A stretch of DNA of 64,000 nucleotides from Aphrocallistes beatrix (lineage: Eukaryota; Porifera; Hexactinellida; Sceptrulophora; Aphrocallistidae): contig OY725489.1 in assembly GCA_963281255.1 (NCBI GenBank), forward strand, positions 1,426,001 to 1,490,000, written 5' to 3'. Below the pieces are notes generated by a model that was not told the DNA's origin, did not search any database, and worked only from the letters and a program-made list of their open reading frames with translations. A program made the translations under genes and the position numbers. Of the stretch, positions 1 through 9,123 are shown one piece after another. The stretch's first letter is position 1; each line of letters begins with the position of its first letter.

Positions 1-387
1 TATTTCCTTGACATCATAGACGATAGCACGAATCAGCAACATGTACCACCCTAAAAAATAAAGTTTTCTGCTTTTGCAGCAATAGATGATCTGTTCAGGA
101 AAAGAGTTGTTGTTGAGATATATTATTAATCCCAAAATGTCTATTGTACTCGTAATACTTGGATTTGTGATTTTAATAAATTTTTCCAACAGTGCCTCAA
201 TACATTCTTTATAAATTTTTTCACATTCACCTTTGTCATTATGTTGAAAGTAATCTAAACTTCCACGTATCTCATTTTGTACATTATTTCTCTCTAGTAT
301 TTCTTCATGAGGGATATCAAGGTATAACCGTATCGTTCTTTTCAACTCTAGAAAATTAAAAACATTACCAAAGTAGTAGTTGTAATC
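1..387 (-). CDS. partial exon of an unidentified protein, runs off the left edge
   Basis: The minus strand is open for all 387 bases up to the window edge and has no in-frame stop. At its 5' side there is a good 3' splice site (a T-rich run ending CTTTTAG, AG at 388-389). A TAG lies in frame directly upstream, so translation must enter by splicing. The encoded stretch of about 129 residues is rich in Ile, Leu, Lys, Asn and Glu, with a hydrophobic segment LGWYMLLIRAIVYDV near the edge, and looks mainly helical. I do not recognise the family. It is on the same strand as the ankyrin gene at 947-1351. A donor-like GTACGT near 950 does not join to this acceptor in a compatible phase, so I treat the two as separate genes. 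Confidence 0.5.
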
Positions 388-437
388 CTAAAAGTTTCAC
401 AAAATTTATATCATTAAAGCTACTAAGTAGTTATGGG

Positions 438-584
438 CAGTGTTTCCCTCAGGGATATTATTATAAAGAGCCTTGTGCAATTCTTTATGCTTTCCCATTA
501 AATAGGATTATATAGTATTATAAATGCACTATGTACAAGACAAGCGCGCTAAATGACGCGCTTAACTCTCTGCGGGAAACACTG
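438..584. mobile_element. hAT-type MITE, 147 bp
   Basis: The ends are inverted repeats CAGTGTTTCCC and GGGAAACACTG, typical of short non-autonomous hAT elements. I see no clear 8-bp target duplication. The interior has no coding potential. Confidence 0.55.
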
Positions 585-946
585 CTTGCAAATTTGTATA
601 ATTCTCTGTAAGGGAAGGGACAATCAAGATACCTAATTTCCATTCCGTCCTGGAACGTGACTAGATTTTCCGTCCCCGGAATGAGGTATTTACTATATGC
701 AGTCTAATTATATTTGCCATTGAGAGGGAGGCAGAGGGGAAATTCCCTGGGGTCCGGTTGCTGAAGGGACTCAGGTGCGGGAAGGGGGGTTAGGGGGACC
801 ATGGTCCCCTGAGACTTTTTAGTGGATTGAGAGCTCAGATTTTCACTAGTAACCATAATTATATAAAGATACAAAATACTTCAACGAGTATGAATTCAAC
901 CAGCAGGTGGAGATTATCATCCAAACATATGATAAGCAAGATCAAA
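585..946. other. intergenic; degenerate MITE remnant at about 626-690
   Basis: Bases 626-690 resemble the GGGACGGG / AATTAGG family of short elements seen better at 8641-8758 and 42899-43130. I see no gene in the rest. Confidence 0.4.
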
Positions 947-1351
947 TTACGTACTTTCCTTCTTTAGGAGATTGATGATTTCTTCATTTTTGTTATCTAT
1001 TGCAGTATCAATAGGCGTTTTTCCATATTCGTCTTTGACATTGATATCTGCATTAGATCCAATCAAGCACTCGACACATCCAGCAAACTGGAAAGAGACA
1101 GCCACATGTAGCGGCGTGCGGTTAGAGCTGGCCCTAATATTAACATAGTTCTCTATGTAATTCAGGTCCAGCAGGAATTTGATGACACTCTCCTGATTCC
1201 AAATAACAGCTGAATGCAGTGGAGTATACCCGTAGCAACCTGTGCTTCTCTCTAAATAGCCTCTAAGTTTTGCATTCTCATCCAGTCTCTGTAGCTCTGA
1301 TATTTTACCATCACTGCAATACTCGTTTATGAGACTGATACTCGATGCCAT
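947..1351 (-). CDS. small ankyrin-repeat protein (about 134 aa)
   Basis: The protein contains two to three ankyrin repeats. Visible signatures are GYTPLHSAVIWNQ, RTPLHVAVSFQ and YGKTPIDTAIDN, each followed by a helix pair, and the chain ends KKEST. Such repeats form protein-binding scaffolds, so a cytoplasmic or nuclear adaptor role is likely, but no partner can be named. The frame is open further upstream to 1534. I prefer the Met at 1349-1351 (MASSIS) because a pyrimidine-rich stretch ending ATTGCAG sits just upstream and the preceding residues look non-coding. The protein is short for an ankyrin gene. It may be a truncated copy, or the GTACGT near its end may be a real donor leading to further exons. 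Confidence 0.6.
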   Translation of the reverse strand: MASSISLINEYCSDGKISELQRLDENAKLRGYLERSTGCYGYTPLHSAVIWNQESVIKFLLDLNYIENYVNIRASSNRTPLHVAVSFQFAGCVECLIGSNADINVKDEYGKTPIDTAIDNKNEEIINLLKKEST

Positions 1352-1560
1352 TGATTCTGTTATCGAATGACTGCAATGATTTATATAAATTTCTATAATA
1401 AAATCTAAGTTCATATACCTATCTGTTCTGTGCCAAGTAGGAATTCCTGCTTGGCGCAACAAAGTTGGAATAATTTGTGTTTTTGAAATATCCCCACTTA
1501 TCCGCTGCGCAAAGTAGGAATTACACATGGACAAGTATTTACTTGCAATGTATTTGAGGA

Positions 1561-1726
1561 CAGGGGCGCGCTAGCGGACTACGAAAGGGTGGGCATCAGC
1601 GAGGCATCGAATCTGACCGGGTGGGCAACTGAAAACTCATCAAATTTTCTATTATTTATATTAGACACCAGTAAGAAAATCTAAGCGTGGGCGACTGCCT
1701 ACCCTCGCCCTCTAAATCCGCCACTG
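1561..1726. mobile_element. hAT-type MITE, 166 bp, with target duplication
   Basis: The right terminus reads CCGCCACTG and the left CAGGGGCGCG. Flanking 8-mers TTTGAGGA (1553-1560) and TTTGAGGG (1727-1734) match at 7 of 8 bases, as expected for a hAT insertion. No coding capacity. Confidence 0.65.
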
Positions 1727-1734
1727 TTTGAGGG

Positions 1735-2515
1735 TATCACTAGATGTTTCAGCATTGCATTGTATTAATTATTTACAGATTCAAGATTACTCAGCTTTGG
1801 AACTTTCAACCTTTTTCATGTAAAAGTAATCTTGTGCAACCTAACCTAGGTCGTCATTGACCATTATTACTATATAAGATGGTGGTTAATGCCCCAAAGT
1901 AGATAATCTCACACATAACCATAATTATTCGAGTTAAAATATTGAAAACTGAGAAATTTCAATCTGTATTCAATGGTGATTTTAGTGAGGTTGAACTGTA
2001 TTTCTGTATTTCTAGGGACAACACACTAAACTGTAAATTGTGTACTTTTTCTTGTTTAGAGCTTGCAAGCTTCAGTGATATTCGCTGTATCTAATCTCTC
2101 AATTACTGACAATCTATAATAATTTGGTTATATGTTAAAACTACTAGGAGAGATAAGAAAACTCGCTCGAAGTGACTACTGAGTATGATACATGATACGT
2201 GAGACACTTCATAAGATCCAGATTATATTTCATTTGCAGTAAAATAACATATTAGGACCATTATATAATTATATTGAACTTGTAGTAAATATTTTCCTAT
2301 AAAATATTCAGTTTAAAAGAAAGTACTAGCCTCTTTATGCCTTCAACTTTTAATTTCGGATTTCATGCTTGGACACTGTTATTTGATAAATTATTTAATC
2401 TAAAAATATTATTCCAACTTATCTATCGGTCTATCAATGAGGTTAGATCCTATCTCGTCTTGAATTACCTAGCATTAGCTATAATGATTTAGGAGTAGCA
2501 CTTGCGCTGCTCCTT
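1735..2515. other. AT-rich intergenic stretch
   Basis: I see no open frame of note, RNA gene or recognisable repeat here. Confidence 0.4.
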
Positions 2516-2519
2516 CTCA

Positions 2520-2595
2520 GCGGTGCTCCACTAAGTTCTGACCTCAGAAGAAATGTCGACTCATCATGGAACAATGACGTCTTTGTCACCCTTTT
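2520..2595 (+). mobile_element. fragment of the CRE-bearing Helitron family
   Basis: The sequence CACTAAGTTCTGACCTCAG, then ATGTCGACTCATCATGGAA, then an altered TGACGTC matches the inner 5' part of the complete Helitron copies (for example 23640-23710). Both termini are missing. Confidence 0.6.
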
Positions 2596-2610
2596 TATGA
2601 GGTATTAAAA

Positions 2611-2681
2611 AGTACAGTGCGCATGTCCGTTAGGTACAGTGCGCATGTCCATTAATTAAGTACAGTGCGCATGTCCGTTAC
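2611..2681. repeat. three tandem copies of a 21-22 bp unit
   Basis: The unit GTACAGTGCGCATGTCCGTTA occurs three times with one small spacer difference. GCGCATG resembles half of an NRF-1 type site, but nothing else supports a regulatory role. Confidence 0.6.
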
Positions 2682-2699
2682 GTTTCGTATATATGTACA

Positions 2700-3467
2700 T
2701 CATTAGGCCCCCTCGGTTGAATTCTCTCCGTCCCGCTTTCTGAACGTACGCAGTGTCACCCTATTTCTGGGCATATCTAATTTACGGAACGGTTCCGTAA
2801 TTTCTAAATACTTCAGTTTCACGGAATGGACTGAAGGTAACATAGTTTAAGCAGTACACCCCAACGTTAGTTAATGGAATAATATGCCCTTTAAACCGAG
2901 AATATAGTTGATGATAAGTTGAGAATGTAATAATTTTATTAAGTAAACACATGAATATACGTACATAAATATAGAGTATCAGTCTCAAACTTGAGAACAT
3001 CTATTACAACTCCAATTAAAGCTTTATCCTTCGTTGTGAATCTGTAACTGAAACGCATGCCCCAATATAAAGTCAGTCATGACAAGTGGGCACACTGAAT
3101 CATTGGTTTTCAGGCATCTTACAGTAGCAAAATACCTGGATATTTCTTTAAATTTTGATTATTTCACCCTTCTCCTCTCTTTAATTATAGGGAACATGGT
3201 AACATTTTCATGTTCTAAACAAACTTACAAATGTTTCCGATTTAACTTTTGGTTGAAGAGATATTTACTGGGACTTTTTCCCAAGCATAGGGCCGTTTCA
3301 TACTCTACTACAAACGCTCTGCAATCATTTCCTCCAGATTGATTAACTACATTCACAAATTTCAAATTGATTGACTCCTTTGTACATAGTAGACTTGAAA
3401 CTTGCAATTTTACATCTGCAAACGTTGAGTACAAGTTGTGATACATGAACACTTCAGGATGCTTTGT
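2700..3467. other. intergenic, no recognisable gene
   Basis: Short open frames occur on both strands, but none shows a domain, splice structure or biased composition that I would trust. Confidence 0.35.
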
Positions 3468-3650
3468 TCAGATTGTAGAAATTGTCAACCAATAGTTATA
3501 TCCACTATGAAGAACTTGGACGAATTCTCCAGTTTCAATTGTGTAATTCCCGCACAACCCAATAGCTGGATCTTGAAAGCCTGAACCAACAAACCTCTGC
3601 TCGAATTGCTCAGCTAGAATCGCATCAATCAACCTACTATCGAGCCACTG
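3468..3650 (-). pseudogene. fragment of a transposon-type Ulp1/C48 peptidase-like protein
   Basis: The minus strand encodes WLDSRLIDA, a QF..GFQDPAIG segment, and then ETGEFVQVLHSGYNYWLTISTI before a stop. This is the layout of the Ulp1/C48-like domain carried by many animal transposons, with the region leading to the catalytic His-Trp. Here the His position reads Tyr (NYW), and an in-frame stop precedes the segment, so it is a dead fragment. A better preserved relative lies at 17262-17733. The assignment rests on motif spacing only. Confidence 0.45.
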
Positions 3651-3693
3651 TTAGATCTGGAAGTCTGGATCGCCCAAACGAATTCTGGCAAAT

Positions 3694-3731
3694 CATAGGC
3701 TATCTCGTGTACGTACACGAGATAGCCTATG
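3694..3731. repeat. perfect 38-bp palindrome
   Basis: CATAGGCTATCTCGTGTAC is followed directly by its exact reverse complement with no spacer. It abuts the left part of the palindromic element that follows. Confidence 0.9.
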
Positions 3732-4480
3732 AATGAAACATATACTTTATCCATGGTCCATATGGGGTTCTACCATAGTAAATTGTGTCGCGTGCCATCA
3801 AATTGTGTCATGTTCCACAATTTGGTGGTGGTGGGTATCAGGTTACGATGAAACCGATTGAACCACAAGGCCATTTGAGTAAGCGAAACAAAATCTCAGA
3901 ATACTACGATATATCTCAAAATACCACGGTACTAATTAATCTATGGTTAGTTAATACTACGATCTCGAAATACCACGCAACAGTACTCACAGATTTTTTT
4001 CTATTTGTATTGTATTGTACAAGCGCGCTTCGCTTGCTTGCGCTGCGCGGCTGGCGGACACATAGTGTCCGCCGGAGGCTCCCTTCGGTCGCCTGGGGTC
4101 ACATTGGTTAATTATAAGGGAGATAGCATATATAAATATGTCTGTCCTACTGTGATAATGGATATCACTCGAAAAATCACCAAATTTGTCAATTTTAATT
4201 TTGATGCGTAATGATGACGTCATAACAAAGTGATGAGTCATCATTTTTTGATGATAGTTGCATCATATGTGAGACATGTTAGTATACAGATTCTATTAAA
4301 ATTTCAGCCTTCTATCTCCTATAATGGCTGAGTTATGCTCGAATAACTGTGTTGCTTAACTTTTAAAAATGTGAACTAAGTAAAATTAGAACTAAGTAAA
4401 TGATCGCATCATGATCACACAGGATTGGTGTTACCTCAGAATACCATGCAACAGTGCTATTCAATACAACTCGAATATGA
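3732..4480. mobile_element. palindromic element (family B), interrupted by a Helitron at 4020-4373
   Basis: The segment containing TCGCGTGCCATCAAATTGTG, CAAGGCCATTTGAGTAAGCG and ACCACGCAACAGTACTC up to 4019 matches the uninterrupted relative at 38943-39400. The part after 4374 (AAATGATCGCATCATGATCAC, GGTGTTACCTCAGAATACCA) matches 39510-39600. Comparison of the two copies shows that a Helitron copy now replaces the intervening stretch here. No coding capacity. Confidence 0.65.
4020..4373 (-). mobile_element. non-autonomous Helitron (CRE-bearing family), 5'-truncated
   Basis: Read on the minus strand, the element ends in the family 3' terminus. This comprises the GGCGGACAC..GTGTCCGCC hairpin and then AAGCGCGCTTG, followed by a flanking T. 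Its TGACGTCA and TGAGTCA motifs are intact. The 5' half beyond about 4373 is missing. Confidence 0.75.
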
Positions 4481-5015
4481 ACGCAGTATAATGATTCTAC
4501 GCGTATTCTAACAACTGACAACCTACATGCTTGCAGGGCTCTCAGTTCTGTCGTAACCACAGGGACATGTCCTACATTGGTAGCAGCCGCCACATGGATT
4601 TCTTACAGCGCACACTCTTCTAAATTCGTTATAGTATACTCATAGAGGATATTAGAATCCGATGCTTGGAAGTGAATCATCCTCTCGGATGTATCCAAAA
4701 CGAATCCCCTGTAGGAAAGTGAGTAGTTACTATGACTCCGTTCTGATCCGTTATTATGGGCGCTTCCCATCTGACATGTATAGATGTACTGCTTAAGGAA
4801 GAGACCGTATAGTTAGTCGGCTCAGAAGGGACAAGAATAATCGAACATGAATTAGAAGAATGGATACAATGAATTCTGTTTAAATCTTAACAAATTAATA
4901 TTACTAATTCTATACTGTCTGTAAACGTATTAAATGCATGGAAATAAGTGAAATGGATTAATACTTCTAAAATAGGAGCTGGCCTCATTCGATCTCAAAT
5001 AATAGAAAATAAATA
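4481..5015. other. intergenic, nothing recognised
   Basis: No gene, RNA or clear repeat is visible. This is the 3' flank of exportin-7. Confidence 0.35.
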
Positions 5016-5187
5016 CAGTCCTCGACAGAATCAAATTTGGTGGTGGCTATCTAACCACCATTCACTTTTCTGGGGCTAATAGCCACCAAATTCTAAATAC
5101 GCTATATAAATAGACCAGTACTTCATGGGATTGGGTGGCTTATTGACTATCGCCACCAAACCACCAGTCCACATTTGTCGAGCACTG
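5016..5187. mobile_element. short TIR element next to the exportin-7 3' end
   Basis: The termini CAGTCCTCGACAGAAT and the inverse of CAGTGCTCGACAAATGTGG bracket 172 bp containing mirrored TTTGGTGGTGG / CCACCAAACCACC. It ends 28 bp from the exportin-7 stop codon and may therefore lie in its 3' UTR. I see no clear target duplication. Confidence 0.55.
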
Positions 5188-5214
5188 GTTGAACACAAAT
5201 TCTGCATAAATAGT

Positions 5215-8200
5215 CTAATCTGAATCGGTAGAAGACATATTGTTTAGATATCTTCGCAGAGCATCCAAATTTTGATATAATTTATCTTTATTTCTAACAT
5301 TGACGGATTGGTCAATGCCTCCCATCAGCTGTTCAAAACTTTTCTCCAACCTAGTCCGTAGTTCAGAGGGTTGCAACTCGATTATTCGCCTCTGAATTCT
5401 CTTGAAGTATTCGGGATAGATCAAAATGAGTGACAGGAGGGGCCTGGACATAGACCACTGGTTCCTACACTCCTCAAACATGATGGTGTTGAGGATGGAG
5501 GACATGATCTCCTGAATGATATCTTTACACTGTTGGAGAACGTGAGCAAGATGCGCACCTGTCGTGGACTGTATTTTCTTGTTCGCCTGTTTGAACACGT
5601 GACTGAAGATGTTGTCCAGGGACTGGCAGCATGCATTGGACATTAACGTACCACTCGACTCGATCCCACCGGCCAGGGAGCTCAGGATATAGAACATGAC
5701 CTGGTGATCGAGTGTAGAGATATACTCCACGTGATCCTGACAGAATACTTCCAACGCATTGAAGTAGGCGGCTGTCAGTTTGGGATATTGGAGGAGCTGG
5801 TCTAATTGGATGCTCATGAATAATTTGATAAAAGTTTGAAGAGCACTGTCTAGTGCAGGGTCATTGTACAGTTGGAAAACGCCAAAATTACAGTACTGCC
5901 CACTCAGGCCTACCTTAAGCACATTAAAACAACACAAGGTTCCTTTCAGTTTAAATTCGTATAACTTATCAGGAGGGAAGTCGTTGAAGTTTAAGATCTG
6001 AGACCCGTAGCCGACCACAGCTCGGCTCAACTCTTGGAAGATGAGGATCCCACTGGGGGAGGTGACTTCAGGGATGAGGCGCTGGCAGCGGTTGGTCCCC
6101 GACTCCGTCAGGAGTTTGAGGATGGGGACTGCGACATCAGGGTCATGGAACCATCTGTTGAGACAGTCGATAAGAAGGTGGATGAACTCAGGAAAGAACC
6201 AAGAGAAGAACATTTGGTAGCAGGGCCGTGATGAGATAACCTGTACAACTCCCCTCAGGTCATAGGAAAGTCCGGCGATCATCTTCTTAACCTGTGCTTC
6301 GTTCTGAGACGTGGAACCGGTGGGTAGCGCCTGTATCATCGAGGAAAGCTTTTTGAAGTTAACAGTGAGTGGAGCCATGTGCATATCAAACACTTTACTC
6401 TCCTCTTCCTTCAACTCTGCTAGCACCAGTCTGCTGATGGACTTGTAGAAGACGAAACGCAGCTTGAAGTGTGTCTTGCACCCGCTGTTATAGCTGAGGA
6501 ACGGGAACTCGGCGCTATTGTGATTGTCGATGAGAAGCTGTGATGCTTCTAGCTTCATTAGCCTCTTCCACTGGGACATCTCCATGGACAGCTTCCTGAA
6601 GAGGGAGAGAGTGCGCTGTAGGATGACGTCATTGTCTTTGAACAACTTCAGGTTCGAAATGATTCGCTGCAAGCAGAACTCTATCAAGAAGGATTCATCC
6701 AGGATGCCCAGCTGTTGGGAGAGAACCTCGTAGACTTGAGTCTCGCCATTCTGCATTTGTCCATTGATGTAGGTCTTGTACAGGTGATCAAGAAACGCCA
6801 GGAGCGCCTCATCCAGCCTGAAGCAGGTCACCTGCGTCCTGTGCTGGTCCATGAACCCACTCAGCCGCAGCACCCAGCTGCTCATCTCCCCGTCCAGCAT
6901 GTCGTGCTCGTCGCTGGCCGCGTTGGAGATCCTCCCGCCCACCATGGACCCGGCGATGAGCACGAGCCAGGCCAGCTGCATCTCCAACACCTCGGACGAG
7001 AGCACCCCCTCCACTGCAGGGGTGCTCGGAGCCGCCAGAGCGGTCTGGTAGCTACGCGCGCAGAGCTCGAAGTGTTTGAGGATGCAGCGGGAGGAGTGGT
7101 CGTAGTCGCACCTTGCGATCGTCCCGATTTGTTCCAGCTGGTTGATGCTGCCTGAATCTTGGAATGTCTCTTCGCACGCTTCAAAATGAGTGACACACAT
7201 CTGTAGACGGTTCATGATATAAGCCTCCACAATCCGGGGGGTGTGAACCTTGATGGTCTGAGTGTCGGTGCTACGGACGTAGGCCATGGAGGAGACCAGG
7301 CGGGACCAGAAGCTGAGCACGTAGTAGACCGACTGGGGAGAGAACTCGTTTAGTGCCGAGACAATCTTGGTCGTGAATTGGCTGACTTGGTTGAGGAGAA
7401 GCTCAAAGTGTGGTCGCTGCTTGACAAGCTCTGACATCTGATAGTTTGCTTTCAGACGAAGTATCAAATGGCAGAATTTGCGGAAACAGTCCGCATTATC
7501 CAGGTGCATCTCTGTGGTGAGGATCTCAGACACGCCTAGTATGAACTCCTTCAACACTTCTTTTCTCTCTGTCGAGTCCAATAAGCCCCTCCTGACAGCT
7601 GCGATTGAGCTGAGACATGACATTGAGAGGTGCGCTATTTCAGCAGGCAGATTTGAATACAGTTTGAAGAGAACTGTATGTGTGGTCTGAGGCAGGAAGA
7701 AAGGACGCCAGGAATTGGGTGCCTGTATGCTAGCCATTTCGCCACTTTGCCCATCCGGAGCAAGACATACAAAGTCGAATTGCAGACAATGGTTGATCAG
7801 CTGTAGGCACTGGTACATGTTAATGTAGACTGGGCTGGCTTTAGACAGATTCTGTGCTTGGTCTTTCATATATTCGATCGAGGATGTGAATATGTCGAAG
7901 AGAACTTCTTCTTTGAAGCTAACCAGTAACTTCCTGTGCCTGGCGACAGAAATGGGGCTATCTGACTGACTAAATTGTTTGACAGTGTCAATCAGAATTA
8001 CAAGTCCGACAAAATTTATCTCCGGGCTAGGAGCTGAGAGGTTATCGGATCGTGAGGTTGGGATCAGTGCAATGGCTTCCTTCGCAATTTCTCTAAACGG
8101 AAAATCGTCATCAATAGAATCGAACCATCCGAATTTGCAAAGTTTTGCAAGGACGCTTGAAACTTGAAGAATGGCGTCATGTGACGCTCGGGCAGCTGTT

Positions 8201-8517
8201 CCACTCGTGAGGTATCGGAAGATGTCGTTTTTGAGCTGGACACGCTCGACAATCGCCAACGGCTGTCTCTGAGAGGAGACCTGTTTGTCCAGCATACCGG
8301 CTGCTACGGCGATAGCAGAGGGAGAGGTGGATCTCTCTAGCAGAAGCTTGGCAACCGTGAAAGCACTCGGAGATTCGGCGAGCATTTGCAGGGCTTCCTG
8401 TGCTCTCTGCTTCAACACGCCGTCACCCGATTCGTACATGTCACTGCAGAACTGCTCGACTTGCTTCAGATCAGAGGGACTTTTCGGACCAGACATCTTT
8501 ACACTACTTATTTCCAT
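5215..8517 (-). CDS. XPO7: exportin-7 (RanBP16/XPO7), nuclear transport receptor, intact, single exon
   Basis: This 1100-residue protein aligns from end to end, by eye, with animal exportin-7/RANBP17 (about 1087 aa in human). Recognisable blocks are LLLERSTSPSAI in the N-terminal importin-beta-like region, KFGWFDSIDDDFPFREI, TPRIVEAYIMNRLQ, DEHDMLDGEMSSWVLRL, LKLKGTLCCFNVLK, YCNFGVFQLYNDPALDSALQ and, near residues 1017-1030, CRNQWSMSRPLLSL. The family is built of HEAT repeats, binds RanGTP in the nucleus and carries proteins such as p50RhoGAP and 14-3-3 proteins to the cytoplasm. The start is ATG at 8515-8517; a second Met seven codons on (MSGPKSPSD) is equally plausible. The stop is TAG, so TAG is a real stop here. 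There are no frameshifts and no introns, unlike vertebrate XPO7, which has many. No poly(A) tract marks it as a retrocopy. MITEs lie about 120 bp upstream and 28 bp downstream. The residual doubt is XPO7 versus its paralogue RANBP17. Confidence 0.93.
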   Translation of the reverse strand: MEISSVKMSGPKSPSDLKQVEQFCSDMYESGDGVLKQRAQEALQMLAESPSAFTVAKLLLERSTSPSAIAVAAGMLDKQVSSQRQPLAIVERVQLKNDIFRYLTSGTAARASHDAILQVSSVLAKLCKFGWFDSIDDDFPFREIAKEAIALIPTSRSDNLSAPSPEINFVGLVILIDTVKQFSQSDSPISVARHRKLLVSFKEEVLFDIFTSSIEYMKDQAQNLSKASPVYINMYQCLQLINHCLQFDFVCLAPDGQSGEMASIQAPNSWRPFFLPQTTHTVLFKLYSNLPAEIAHLSMSCLSSIAAVRRGLLDSTERKEVLKEFILGVSEILTTEMHLDNADCFRKFCHLILRLKANYQMSELVKQRPHFELLLNQVSQFTTKIVSALNEFSPQSVYYVLSFWSRLVSSMAYVRSTDTQTIKVHTPRIVEAYIMNRLQMCVTHFEACEETFQDSGSINQLEQIGTIARCDYDHSSRCILKHFELCARSYQTALAAPSTPAVEGVLSSEVLEMQLAWLVLIAGSMVGGRISNAASDEHDMLDGEMSSWVLRLSGFMDQHRTQVTCFRLDEALLAFLDHLYKTYINGQMQNGETQVYEVLSQQLGILDESFLIEFCLQRIISNLKLFKDNDVILQRTLSLFRKLSMEMSQWKRLMKLEASQLLIDNHNSAEFPFLSYNSGCKTHFKLRFVFYKSISRLVLAELKEEESKVFDMHMAPLTVNFKKLSSMIQALPTGSTSQNEAQVKKMIAGLSYDLRGVVQVISSRPCYQMFFSWFFPEFIHLLIDCLNRWFHDPDVAVPILKLLTESGTNRCQRLIPEVTSPSGILIFQELSRAVVGYGSQILNFNDFPPDKLYEFKLKGTLCCFNVLKVGLSGQYCNFGVFQLYNDPALDSALQTFIKLFMSIQLDQLLQYPKLTAAYFNALEVFCQDHVEYISTLDHQVMFYILSSLAGGIESSGTLMSNACCQSLDNIFSHVFKQANKKIQSTTGAHLAHVLQQCKDIIQEIMSSILNTIMFEECRNQWSMSRPLLSLILIYPEYFKRIQRRIIELQPSELRTRLEKSFEQLMGGIDQSVNVRNKDKLYQNLDALRRYLNNMSSTDSD

Positions 8518-8640
8518 TCGGTCGCTAATAAAGTGAATTAGTGCGATGTGAGATATAGTATAACTAAGTATGTAGCTGGTTGACTATTATGGGATGTGAT
8601 CCTAAGTAATTATATTATTCATTCGTGTGATGTACTAATG

Positions 8641-8758
8641 TGCATGCCTAATTTCCGGGACGGGACGGAATTAGGCATCTTAACCCGTCCCATCCCGGAA
8701 ATTAGGTATCTAGATTTTTCGGGACGGTCCCGCCCCGTCCCGAAAATTAGGCATGCCC
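8641..8758. mobile_element. short palindromic MITE (GGGACGGG family) upstream of exportin-7
   Basis: The ends read GCATGCCTAATTTCCGGGAC and the inverse (..AAAATTAGGCATGCCC). The interior alternates GGGACGGG and CCCGTCCC with AATTAGGTATC. A longer relative is at 42899-43130 and a decayed one near 626-690. It sits about 120 bp from the exportin-7 start codon, hence in its promoter region. Confidence 0.6.
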
Positions 8759-8914
8759 TGTACTAATACTTTGTCTGCTTCTATTAAACAGCATAATGCA
8801 CTGCTGTGACCTGGAAATATAACAGTGCACTATTGATTACAAAATTACCAACCTTCAACATTGCATACTGTTTTTGAAAAAAAATTAATGCAAATAACCT
8901 AAATTGAAGGTTTA

Positions 8915-9099
8915 TGTCACGAATACGGTGTTAGATATGGGGGGTCTAGATCTAGTCAATAGTAGGCGTATAGCCTCTTAGTTATTTATACCTCACAGCT
9001 ATAGTGGTTAAGTGCATTTCCTTACTTATTTGTATTTCTTTATTAATCTAGCCCACAATTATATCCTTTGTGTTTCCTAATACGATTGATCTCGGTACA
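8915..9099 (+). repeat. 5' LTR, 185 bp
   Basis: It starts TGTCACGAATACGG and ends CTCGGTACA. It contains TTATTTATA at 8982-8990 as a likely TATA box. The predicted transcript start is near 9020-9025, which would make U3 8915-9023 and R-U5 about 76 bp. Confidence 0.9.
8982..8990 (+). promoter_or_regulatory. probable LTR TATA box
   Basis: TTATTTATA lies about 33 bp upstream of ACTTATTTGTATTT (9024-9037), the motif complementary to the presumed primer site. The spacing suits a TATA-driven start at that motif. Confidence 0.5.
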
Positions 9100-9100
9100 T

Positions 9101-9114
9101 AAATACAAATAAGT
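9101..9114 (+). other. presumed self-priming primer-binding site
   Basis: AAATACAAATAAGT begins 2 nt after the 5' LTR, where a tRNA primer site would normally be. It is an exact reverse complement of 9024-9037 inside the LTR. No TGG-type tRNA primer site is present. In the Tf1/sushi group of Ty3/gypsy elements the mRNA 5' end folds back on such a site and primes reverse transcription. Confidence 0.55.
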
Positions 9115-9123
9115 TTCCCAGAA

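Noticed and set aside
6034..7155. Plus-strand open frames within exportin-7
   Set aside because: They mirror the codon structure of the exportin-7 gene and have no independent support.
5215..8517. Exportin-7 as a processed retrocopy
   Set aside because: No poly(A) tract or flanking duplication, and a fully intact frame. I could not prove either way, so I left it as a normal gene.
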